A stretch of 64,000 nt of DNA from Xanthomonas hydrangeae (GTDB lineage Bacteria > Pseudomonadota > Gammaproteobacteria > Xanthomonadales > Xanthomonadaceae), in contig LR990730.1 in the NCBI GenBank assembly GCA_905142475.1, positions 868,001 to 932,000 on the forward strand, in the 5' to 3' direction. The notes beneath the pieces were generated by a model, which was given only the letters and a program-made list of their open reading frames with translations, had not been told where the DNA came from and searched no databases. The position numbers were made by a program, and so were the translations under genes. Positions 51,163 to 59,465 of the stretch are shown one piece after another. Within the stretch, counting starts at the first letter, position 1. Each line of letters begins with the position of its first letter.

Positions 51163-51924
51163 ATGAGCGAATCTCCCTATACCTCCGGCACCACCCATTT
51201 CGGCTTTCGCGATGTCGCTGCCAAGGACAAGCAGAAGCTGGTCGGCGAAGTCTTCACCTCGGTCGCGCGCAACTACGACCTGATGAACGATCTGATGAGT
51301 CTGGGCGTGCACCGCGCATGGAAACGCTACTTCGTGGCGACCGCGCAGGTGAAGCCGGGCGACCGCGTGCTGGACCTGGCCGGCGGCACCGGCGACATCG
51401 CCGTGCTGCTCAAGGAGCGTGTGGGCAACGAAGGCGCGGTGGTGCTGGGCGACATCAACGCCGGCATGCTGTCGGTGGGCCGCGACCGGCTGACCAACCG
51501 CGGCCTGGTGGCCGGCTTCGACTACGTGCAATGCAATGCCGAGGCGCTGCCGTTCCCGGATCAGAGCTTCGATCTGGTGACCATCTCCTTTGGCTTGCGC
51601 AACGTCACCGATAAAGACGCCGCGCTGCGCGAGATGTACCGTGTGTTGAAGGTGGGCGGGCAGGCGCGCGTGCTGGAATTTTCCGAAGTCACCGCCGAGT
51701 GGTTCAAGCCGATCTACGACTTCCACTCGTTCAAGATTTTGCCCAAGCTGGGCCAGCTGTTCGCACGCGATGCCGATAGCTACCAGTACCTGGCCGAGAG
51801 CATCCGCAAGCATCCGCCGCAGGAATCGCTCAAGGGCATGATGGGCGAGGCCGGATTCGCGCGTTGCCACTACAAGAATCTGACCGGCGGCATCGTGGCG
51901 ATCCACTCCGGCTACAAGATCTGA
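51163..51924 (+). CDS. ubiE: Ubiquinone/menaquinone C-methyltransferase
   Basis: This 253-residue SAM-dependent enzyme has the Ubie/COQ5 blocks: [20 protein letters not shown], the SAM-binding [20 protein letters not shown], and [18 protein letters not shown]. It methylates C5 of the benzoquinol ring in ubiquinone synthesis (and demethylmenaquinol where present). It has the full family length and ends [12 protein letters not shown] as in other UbiE proteins. Confidence 0.96.
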   Translation: MSESPYTSGTTHFGFRDVAAKDKQKLVGEVFTSVARNYDLMNDLMSLGVHRAWKRYFVATAQVKPGDRVLDLAGGTGDIAVLLKERVGNEGAVVLGDINAGMLSVGRDRLTNRGLVAGFDYVQCNAEALPFPDQSFDLVTISFGLRNVTDKDAALREMYRVLKVGGQARVLEFSEVTAEWFKPIYDFHSFKILPKLGQLFARDADSYQYLAESIRKHPPQESLKGMMGEAGFARCHYKNLTGGIVAIHSGYKI

Positions 51925-52130
51925 GCGTGATCCGACGCGGCGCTGGCTGAGCGTCTGGTCCGGCGTCGTTCATCGCGCGCCGGATATCGCGCAAGGACGT
52001 TGCGCTTGTGTTCGCTTGCCGCGCCATCACGACTTGCGCGCCTGCGTTTGCCGACAAACTTTTGAGACTCCCGTCGCGTTGGCTCCACGAATGGTCGGCG
52101 ACACTAGGCCACCTTTCGCTGGAGACGTGG

Positions 52131-53021
52131 ATGCGCTTGTACGCAGGGCTGTCGCGCGTGTTTCCTCGCTCCTTCAGCGCCAAGCTGCTGGCGGTGACCT
52201 TTGTCGGCATCCATCTGCCGCTGCTGTTGCTGATCGTCTGGCTGGCATCGCAAAGCGAGTTGGGTGGGCGCCCGCTGTGGTCGGTGGTGATCGTGGCATT
52301 GCTGGCCACGCTGGCGGGCACCGCGCTGACGCTGTCTGCACTGTATCGCCTGCTCGCGCCACTGCGCATCGCCGCCGACGCGCTGGATGCGTACTACGCC
52401 GATCAACGCCTGCCCACGCTGCCCGAACATGGCGACGACGAGTTGGGGCGTTTGCTGCGCGGGATCAATCGCAGCCTGCGCGGTATCGATGCCGGCATGC
52501 GCGATCTCAAGAAGCACGCCTTGTTCGATTCGCTGACCGAGGCGTTGAACCGGCGCGGCTGCGAGCAGGCGATGCTGGATTCGGTCACCGCCGCGCAGCG
52601 CGAAGGCTGGCCGTTCGTGTTGTTCGTGCTGGACATGGACAACCTCAAGACGATCAACGACCGTTTCGGCCATCTGGCCGGTGACCGCGTGTTGGTGCGG
52701 CTGGTGGAATCGGCGTACGGCTGGCTCGGTGCGCAGGACTGGATCGGGCGTTGGGGCGGCGATGAATTTTTGATCGGCGTACATGCCGGCGAAGACGAAG
52801 CCACGCTCAAACTCAATCAATGGCTGTCGATGCTCGAACGCGACGATGCCGACGAAGCGCCGCTGCATGTCAGCGCCGGCAGTGCGGTATGCGAGCAGGG
52901 CCTGGATGCCACCGAGCTGTATCGACGCGCCGATGCGGCGATGTACCGCGCCAAGTTCTCCGGCGGCCGGCGCCTGGTGCGCGACGGGCACGATACCCCG
53001 CGCAGTCATCCGGTGACCTGA
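52131..53021 (+). CDS. Membrane-anchored GGDEF diguanylate cyclase with HAMP
   Basis: This 296-residue protein has two transmembrane helices (about 15-40 and 48-70), a HAMP-like linker (about 70-125) and a GGDEF domain (about 130-285) with intact WGGDEF and LDMDNLKTINDRFGHLAG. The residue expected to be Arg of the RxxD inhibitory site is Gly (GAQD), so product inhibition is probably absent. The very short periplasmic loop leaves no sensor domain. The ATG at 52131 follows GGAGACGTGG. Confidence 0.92.
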   Translation: MRLYAGLSRVFPRSFSAKLLAVTFVGIHLPLLLLIVWLASQSELGGRPLWSVVIVALLATLAGTALTLSALYRLLAPLRIAADALDAYYADQRLPTLPEHGDDELGRLLRGINRSLRGIDAGMRDLKKHALFDSLTEALNRRGCEQAMLDSVTAAQREGWPFVLFVLDMDNLKTINDRFGHLAGDRVLVRLVESAYGWLGAQDWIGRWGGDEFLIGVHAGEDEATLKLNQWLSMLERDDADEAPLHVSAGSAVCEQGLDATELYRRADAAMYRAKFSGGRRLVRDGHDTPRSHPVT

Positions 53022-53097
53022 GCCGCCAGCGGTGGCACGGGCAGGCAGCGGCCCAGAGCGCTAAAATGCCCGATTCCCCCTTGCTGCGGTGCCGTCG

Positions 53098-55047
53098 ATG
53101 CGCTTCCCGTTCCTGTCGCTGTCCCTGGCCGTGTCCATCGCGCTGGCCGGCTGTTCCAATGAGTCCACGCCGCCGGCCGCTACCAACGCGGCACCGGCCG
53201 CCACCGCCAAGGCCCCCGTGAAAGCAGACGCCCGCAACCACGACGAAAGCTCCTACGCCCAGCCGCAGCTGGTGGTCATCAAGGATCTGGCGCTGGACCT
53301 GAAGCTGGATTTCGACGCCAAGCAGATCGGCGGCACCGCCACCTACACGCTCCAGTGGAAGGACAAGGCCGCCAAGCAGCTGGTGCTGGACACGCGCGAG
53401 CTGAGCATCGCGCAGGTGCAGGCCGACGACGGCAAGGGCGCGCTGGCGCCGCTGCAGTTCGCGCTGGCGCCGGCCGACAAGACCTTCGGCAGCAAGCTCA
53501 CCATCGAGACGCCGACTCAGCCGTCCAGGATAGTGATCACCTATCACACCGCACCCACCGCCTCGGGCCTGCAGTGGCTGGAGCCGTCGATGACCGAAGG
53601 CAAGCAGCTGCCTTTCATGTTCAGCCAGTCGCAGGCGATCCACGCGCGCAGCTGGGTGCCGTTGCAGGACACCCCGAGCGTGCGCTTCACCTATAGCGCG
53701 CATGTGACCTCGCGCCCGGACGTGATGGTGCTGATGAGCGCCGACAACGACCCCAAGGCCGCGCGCGATGGCGATTACAGCTTCAAGATGCCCGAGCCGA
53801 TTCCCTCGTATCTGCTGGCGATTGCCGCAGGCGATGTGGTGTTCAAGCCGATTTCCGCACGCTCGGGCGTGTGGGCCGAGCCGGCCATGGCCGACAAGGC
53901 CGCCAAGGAATTCGAAGACACCGAAAAGATGATCGGTGCCGCCGAAAAACTCTATGGTCCGTATCGCTGGGGCCGTTACGACATGCTGGTGCTGCCGCCG
54001 TCGTTCCCGTTCGGCGGCATGGAGAATCCGCGCCTGACCTTCGCCACGCCCACCGTGATCGTCGGCGACAAGTCGCTGGTCTCGCTGGTCGCGCACGAAC
54101 TGGCGCATAGCTGGTCGGGCAACCTGGTGACCAATGCCAGCTGGAAGGACATCTGGCTCAACGAAGGGTTCACCACCTACGTGCAGGCGCGCATCACCGA
54201 GGCGTTGTACGGCGCGGAGATGGCCGAGATGGAGCGCGAGATCGACCAGGGCGATCTGCTGGCCGAAGTGAAGGACATGGCGCCGGCCGACCAGGCATTG
54301 GCATTGCCGCCGTTGGCCGAGCGCGACCCCGACGAAGCCTTGAGCCAGGTGGCCTACGTCAAGGGCGCGTGGTTCCTGCAGTTCCTGGAGCAGCGCTTCG
54401 GCCGCGCGGTGTTCGACCCGTTCCTGCGTGGCTGGTTCGACGATCATGCGTTCCAGAGCGCCACCACCGACCAGTTCGTCGATTACCTCAACAAGAACCT
54501 GCTGGACAAGCATCCCAATACCGTGAGCGCGGCCGAAGTGGATGCGTGGTTGAAGCAGCCGGGCATCCCGGCCTTCGCAACCAAAGCCCGCTCGCGCAGC
54601 TTCTCGATCGTGGACACCGCACGCATCGCCTGGAGCGGCAGCGGCACGCTACCCAACAAGCAGGTCACCGGCGAGTGGGGCACGCAGGAGTGGGTGCATT
54701 TCCTCAGCGGCATGGGCGCCACCTTGAAGCCGGAACAGCTCAAGCAACTGGATGATGCCTACCACTTCACCGGCACCCCGAACGGCGAAATCGCCATGCG
54801 TTGGTACCCGCTGGCGATCCGCAGCGGCTACACCGATGCGCGCGCCGCTGCAGGCGAGTTCATCGAACGCGTCGGCCGCCGCAAGCTGGTGCTGCCGATC
54901 TACGCCGAACTGTTGAAGACTCCGGACGGCATCGCCTTCGCCGAACAGGCCTTCGAGAAAGCCAAGCCCAGCTATCACCCGATCACCACCGCCTCGGTGG
55001 CCGAGATGATTGCCACGGCCAAGGCGGCACCGCCCAAGCAGCCGTAA
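53098..55047 (+). CDS. M1-family aminopeptidase, lipoprotein
   Basis: This 649-residue zinc aminopeptidase has a lipobox ALAGC (Cys18) and an Ala/Pro linker. The N-terminal saddle domain (about 50-235) precedes the catalytic domain with GGMENP (substrate recognition) and HELAHSW...NEGFTTY (zinc site at about residues 337-360). A C-terminal helical domain as in leukotriene A4 hydrolase-like members completes it. Membrane anchoring and periplasmic location are inferred from the lipobox; +2 Ser suggests outer-membrane sorting. Confidence 0.94.
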   Translation: MRFPFLSLSLAVSIALAGCSNESTPPAATNAAPAATAKAPVKADARNHDESSYAQPQLVVIKDLALDLKLDFDAKQIGGTATYTLQWKDKAAKQLVLDTRELSIAQVQADDGKGALAPLQFALAPADKTFGSKLTIETPTQPSRIVITYHTAPTASGLQWLEPSMTEGKQLPFMFSQSQAIHARSWVPLQDTPSVRFTYSAHVTSRPDVMVLMSADNDPKAARDGDYSFKMPEPIPSYLLAIAAGDVVFKPISARSGVWAEPAMADKAAKEFEDTEKMIGAAEKLYGPYRWGRYDMLVLPPSFPFGGMENPRLTFATPTVIVGDKSLVSLVAHELAHSWSGNLVTNASWKDIWLNEGFTTYVQARITEALYGAEMAEMEREIDQGDLLAEVKDMAPADQALALPPLAERDPDEALSQVAYVKGAWFLQFLEQRFGRAVFDPFLRGWFDDHAFQSATTDQFVDYLNKNLLDKHPNTVSAAEVDAWLKQPGIPAFATKARSRSFSIVDTARIAWSGSGTLPNKQVTGEWGTQEWVHFLSGMGATLKPEQLKQLDDAYHFTGTPNGEIAMRWYPLAIRSGYTDARAAAGEFIERVGRRKLVLPIYAELLKTPDGIAFAEQAFEKAKPSYHPITTASVAEMIATAKAAPPKQP

Positions 55048-55120
55048 TGGCAGGGGAGGGCGTTGCAGACGCCCTTCCGCCGCTTCCATCGCTGCATCGT
55101 GCAGCGCTGCAATCGCCGCT

Positions 55121-55187
55121 GTAGGAGCGCACTCGTGCGCGATGGGCTCCACCGGGAATGCCCCATCGCGCACGAGTGCGCTCCTAC
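55121..55187. repeat. GTAG-type REP inverted pair
   Basis: GTAGGAGCGCACTCGTGCGC and its inverted partner GCGCACGAGTGCGCTCCTAC enclose a short GATGGG...CCCATC-bearing centre. It lies 74 bases after the M1 peptidase stop. Confidence 0.92.
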
Positions 55188-55303
55188 GAAGGAGTCGGTG
55201 GTGCAGATCACAGCGGCAGCATCACGCAGGCCTGCCTGTTGATCAACGCGTGTGATGCGGCCTGTTATCGTTACCGCTGTTTTCACGCCTTCCGGAGTCG
55301 ACG

Positions 55304-56023
55304 ATGAAGTATCTGCTGAGCGCGGCCCTGTGCGTCGCTGCATTGAGTGGCTGTACGGACCGCGAGGCACAACGCCAGGCGCAGGAGACCGCGCAGGCAC
55401 AAGCCAAGGAACAGCAAGCCGATGCGCTCGCCAAGCAATACGACGAGGCAGTGAAGGCTGAAAACTGGGACATGGCACGCGCGCATGGCGCCGCGTTGCT
55501 GGAAGGCTACGCCGGCACCGCGGCGGCCACGCGCATCGAGCCCGGCTACGCCGACATCAAGGCCAAAGGCGAGCAGGCGCGCGAACTGCGCCGCATGCAG
55601 GCGTTATGGCAGTACTCGCAGGTCCCGGCCAAGGGCGGCACGCAGCGCTCGGCGATGATCGATGCCAAGGACCGCGTGGACGTGGACGGGAGCGGCCCGA
55701 AGCCGGTGAGCCTGGTGTTCCGCGATCACCCGCAGTGGAAGCGCCACAGCTATCTGGTGCTCAAGGCCGGCGACTTCAACTGCTACAGCGGCTGCAAGGT
55801 GCAGGTCTCGGCCGACGGCGGCGCAGCGCGCCCGATGGCCGCGCATCGCCCCGACACCGACGAAGCGATCGCAATGTTCATCGACGACGACAAGGCGCTG
55901 TGGAAATTGGTGCGCAATGCCAGGCGCGTCAGCATCGCGTTTCCGGTGAAAGCCGGCGGCACGCGCACCGCCGAGTTCGAAGTGGGCGGGCTGGATAACA
56001 CGCAGATGCCCGGCTGGAAGTAG
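55304..56023 (+). CDS. Lipoprotein of unknown function
   Basis: This 239-residue protein has a lipobox ALSGC (Cys17, +2 Thr), a Gln/Ala-rich helical segment (about 20-60), a central region with KHSYLVLKAGDFNCYSGCKV and a beta-rich C-terminus (RRVSIAFPVKAGGTRTAEFEV). The two cysteines of CYSGC might form a disulfide. I recognise no family. It probably faces the periplasm from the outer membrane. Confidence 0.85.
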   Translation: MKYLLSAALCVAALSGCTDREAQRQAQETAQAQAKEQQADALAKQYDEAVKAENWDMARAHGAALLEGYAGTAAATRIEPGYADIKAKGEQARELRRMQALWQYSQVPAKGGTQRSAMIDAKDRVDVDGSGPKPVSLVFRDHPQWKRHSYLVLKAGDFNCYSGCKVQVSADGGAARPMAAHRPDTDEAIAMFIDDDKALWKLVRNARRVSIAFPVKAGGTRTAEFEVGGLDNTQMPGWK

Positions 56024-56190
56024 ACGCCACTGCCGACCGCGCGGCACATAGACGCGCGGTCGGTGCACTGCATCGGCGTGTGCCGTGCGTCTATCCTGAT
56101 GATTGCGCAAGCTGTGCTTTCGCCTGACGATCGTCTGCCGTGTTGCGTTCACCACTCTCATGTCTTCGCACGTATGCACGTATGGACTGC

Positions 56191-56806
56191 ATGACCATCA
56201 CACAGACATCTCCCGCGTTGTTCGACTACCGCCACTGGGTGTTCGACATGGATGGCACGCTGACCGAAGCCGTGCATGATTTCGCATTGATTCGACGCGC
56301 GCTGGACATCCCGCCCGAGGCCGACATCCTGCATCACCTGGCATCGCTACCTGCCGACCAGGCTGCTGCCAAACACGCCTGGCTACTCGAACACGAGCGT
56401 GAGCTCGCACGGACCGCACGCGCCGCGCCCGGTGCAGTGGAACTGGTGCGTGCATTGCAGGCGGCCGGATGCCAACTCGGCATGCTCACCCGCAACGCAC
56501 GCGAACTGGCGCAGGTGACGTTGCAGGCGATCGGCCTGCACGATGCATTTGCCTGGGACACCATCGTCGGCCGTGACGAGGCCGCGCCCAAACCCGCGCC
56601 CGATGGCCTGCAGTATTTTCGAACGACGCTGGTCGGTCGACGGTGCGGCATTGGTGATGGTCGGCGACCACCACAACGACCTGGCCTGCGGTCGTGCCGT
56701 CGGCGCCTGCACGGTGCTGGTCAACACGCCGGGTGACCCCTGGCCCGGCTTTGCCGACTGGCGTCTGGAGGATTGCACGCAGTTGCTTGCGCGGTGGAGA
56801 GGCTAG
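56191..56806 (+). pseudogene. HAD-family phosphatase, frameshifted by one T
   Basis: The first frame encodes a HAD hydrolase from MTITQTSPALFDYRHWVFDMDGTLTEAV (nucleophile Asp in DMDGTLT) through GMLTRNARE and DEAAPKPAPDGLQYF, then loses similarity and stops at 56736. The missing C-terminus (ALVMVGDHHNDLACGRAVGA, HAD motif IV) continues in the +1 frame to 56806. Reading the T4 run at 56616-56619 as T3 restores one frame of about 204 residues. It resembles phosphoglycolate phosphatase-like enzymes. A sequencing error cannot be excluded. The start could also be 56182. Confidence 0.82.
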
Positions 56807-56929
56807 CGCGCTGTCTGGCAAGTAGGCGGAAAGCGCGGATTCCGACGCCGGATGCGGCGCCGCGCGCAGACCAACCAACACACGCAACGTCTGTCCGGCT
56901 TGTCCGAATGCTTCGGCTCATGGAGGGCG

Positions 56930-57029
56930 CTTGCACGCGTACCGGCGTGGGACACGCCGCAAGTACGTCCGTGTAGGCTCTTACGCGGCATCCATGCCGC
57001 GTAAGGTCCCACGCCGGTACGCGCGCAAG
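56930..57029 (+). repeat. Solitary hairpin A with a re-sequenced stem (copy 6)
   Basis: The loop and inner hairpin are the same as in other A hairpins (ACGCCGCAAGTACGTCCGTG, GGCATCCATGCC), but the 24-base outer arms (56930-56953 and 57006-57029) differ from copy 2 at six pairs. Five of these six are changed on both sides so that pairing is kept. The uninterrupted loop shows the empty IS110 target. No spacer or hairpin B follows. The remainder of 57030-57449 holds no gene. Confidence 0.9.
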
Positions 57030-57449
57030 CACCACCGATTTCGGTCGATCTCTGAAAGAAAAACGGGGCCTGATGTACAGACAGTGTGTTGGAACAAGGC
57101 GTGCCAGCAAAAGCTGCGGACGCGACCTGATGCAGCCAGCAGAGAGCAAAACCCCGCAGTCATTGCCATGGCACTTGCTGACTGGCAAAACCGAACCATC
57201 TGCACCACCGATGTAACAGCACGCCCGGTGCAAACTGTGCCAAAACCGTGACAGTGCGCCTCGCTCAAGCGACTGCCATCACAGCAAAGCCCCGCTGCCC
57301 CGACATGGTGCATCGCACCAGCACACTGGCATGGCGTTTGCTCTCTTCTCCCTCGACGTTTCCGACGTCTGCGACGCAACTGGCTGCAACAGTGCCTGCG
57401 CTGCGGATGTTTCAACCGACTGGTTGTTCAATCGAAGGGGTAGACGCAT

Positions 57450-59465
57450 ATGCATCAATCTTCCTGTCGCAGCATTCGCAGCGGTGCGCTGCTCATGCTT
57501 GCGCTGAGCGCCGCGCTGTCCGGCTGTAAAAAGGACGCCGCCACTGAAACTGCAGCGCCCGCACCGGCAGCCGCCCCCGCCGCTGCGCCGCCGGCCGCCG
57601 CCGTGGTCGACACCGATGGCGAATTCACCACCAATGCCAGCAACCCGGACAACTGGGGCGGCATCGGGCGCGACTTCGCGCTCACCCGGCATAGCCCGCT
57701 GGCCGAAATCAATCGCGACAACGTCAAGAATCTCAAGATGTCGTGGGAGATGAAGACCGATGCCACGCGCGGCCACGAAGGCCAGCCGCTGGTGATCGGC
57801 AGCATCATGTACGTGGTCAGTGCCTACCCGAACAACGTGTTCGCCATCGACCTGGCGGCGCAGGACGACGGTGGCAAGGTGCTGTGGAAATACACCCCGC
57901 AACAGGACGAACGCTCGGTGGCGGTGGCGTGCTGCGATACGGTCAACCGCGGCGCCTCGTATGCCGATGGCAAGCTGGTGTTCGGCAGCCTGAGCGGCGA
58001 TGTGATCGCACTCGATGCCAAGACCGGCAAGGAAGTGTGGAAGCAGAAACTCGGGCATCCGGACAAGGGCGAGACCATCACCATGGCGCCGATCATTGCC
58101 GACGGCAAGGTGATCGCCGGCATCAGCGGCAACGAGTTCGGCGTGCTCGGGCGTGTGGCGGCCTACGGCCTGGCCGATGGCAAGCAGGTGTGGTCCTGCG
58201 ATGCGGCCGGTACCGACAAATCGATCTGCCTGGGTGCCGATTTCAACAAGGCCAATCCGCAGCATGGTCAGCTCGGCGATCTGGGCGTCAAGACCTTTCC
58301 CAACGACGAATGGAAGCGTGGCGGTGGTGCGGCGTGGGGCTGGTACAGCTACGACCCGAAGTTGAAGCTGCTCTATTACGGCACCGGTAATCCCGGTCTG
58401 TGGAGCCCGTCGTATCGCTGCGGCAAGACCTCGCAGGAGGAATGCAACAACGGCGAGCATGACAACAAATGGTCGATGACCCTGTTCGCCCGCAAGATCG
58501 ATACCGGCGAAGCGGTGTGGGGCTATCAGAAGACCCCGTTCGACCAGTGGGATTACGACGGCATCAACGAGCCGATCCTGGTCGATCTGACCATCGACGG
58601 CAAGCAGGTTCCGTCGGTGGTGCAGTTCGATCGCAATGGCTTTGCCTACGTGCTCGATCGTCGCGACGGCACCTTGCTGCGCGCGCACAAGTTCGTGCCG
58701 GCCAACTGGGCCGAACGCATCGACATGAAGACCGGCCGGCCGGTGAAGGTGGCCGCGCATTCGCCGCTGGAGCGCGGCAAGAAAGTGCAGGCCTTCCCCT
58801 CGGCCATGGGCGGCAAGGACCAGCAGCCGTGCTCGGTGGATCCGGCCAATTCGGCAGTGTTCTTCTGCGGCACCAACAACTGGCACATGGAGCTGGAACC
58901 GCAGGAACGCGGCAACACCATGATGGGCCTGCCGTACGTGTTCGCCAACGTGATGATGAAGCCCAACGAGCCGGGTGCGCTGGGCATCGTCAAGGCGTTC
59001 GATGTGGTGGAAGGCAAGTCCAAGTGGGAGATCAAGGAGAAGTTCCCGGTGTGGAGCGGCACCCTGGTCACCGATGGCGGGCTGGTGTTCTACGGCACAT
59101 TGGATGGCTGGTTCCGTGCGGTGGACAAGGACACCGGCAAGAAGCTATGGGAGATGAAACTGCCCTCCGGCATCATCGGCAACCCGATCGCCTACAAGGC
59201 CAATGGGCACCAGTACGTGGCGGTGTTCTCCGGCATCGGCGGCTGGATCGGTCTGCCGGTGGCCGCAGGTCTGGATCCGTCCGATCCGTATGGCGCGCTG
59301 GGCGCAGCCGGTCTGGCATTCGGAGCCGGTTTCGACAAGATCCCGCTCGGCGGCATGGTGCACACCTTCCGTATCGACGGCGCCGGCAAGACCGTGACCG
59401 CCAGTGCCACCGCCACTGCGGCCGCAGGCGGCGGCGCCAACGCCGCAGCGAAGACCGCACGATGA
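57450..59465 (+). CDS. PQQ-dependent alcohol dehydrogenase, XoxF-like lipoprotein
   Basis: This 671-residue quinoprotein has a lipobox ALSGC (Cys26) and an Ala/Pro linker, then an eight-bladed propeller (about 55-640). The vicinal disulfide Cys pair is in AVACCDTVNRG, the metal-ligand Asn in GTGNPGLWSPS and the catalytic Asp in DQWDYDGINE. The second Asp of DYD marks the lanthanide-dependent XoxF/ExaF branch rather than calcium-dependent MxaF. It oxidises methanol or other primary alcohols to aldehydes in the periplasm, passing electrons to cytochrome c. The start follows GAAGGGG. It overlaps the next gene by four bases. Confidence 0.93.
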   Translation: MHQSSCRSIRSGALLMLALSAALSGCKKDAATETAAPAPAAAPAAAPPAAAVVDTDGEFTTNASNPDNWGGIGRDFALTRHSPLAEINRDNVKNLKMSWEMKTDATRGHEGQPLVIGSIMYVVSAYPNNVFAIDLAAQDDGGKVLWKYTPQQDERSVAVACCDTVNRGASYADGKLVFGSLSGDVIALDAKTGKEVWKQKLGHPDKGETITMAPIIADGKVIAGISGNEFGVLGRVAAYGLADGKQVWSCDAAGTDKSICLGADFNKANPQHGQLGDLGVKTFPNDEWKRGGGAAWGWYSYDPKLKLLYYGTGNPGLWSPSYRCGKTSQEECNNGEHDNKWSMTLFARKIDTGEAVWGYQKTPFDQWDYDGINEPILVDLTIDGKQVPSVVQFDRNGFAYVLDRRDGTLLRAHKFVPANWAERIDMKTGRPVKVAAHSPLERGKKVQAFPSAMGGKDQQPCSVDPANSAVFFCGTNNWHMELEPQERGNTMMGLPYVFANVMMKPNEPGALGIVKAFDVVEGKSKWEIKEKFPVWSGTLVTDGGLVFYGTLDGWFRAVDKDTGKKLWEMKLPSGIIGNPIAYKANGHQYVAVFSGIGGWIGLPVAAGLDPSDPYGALGAAGLAFGAGFDKIPLGGMVHTFRIDGAGKTVTASATATAAAGGGANAAAKTAR

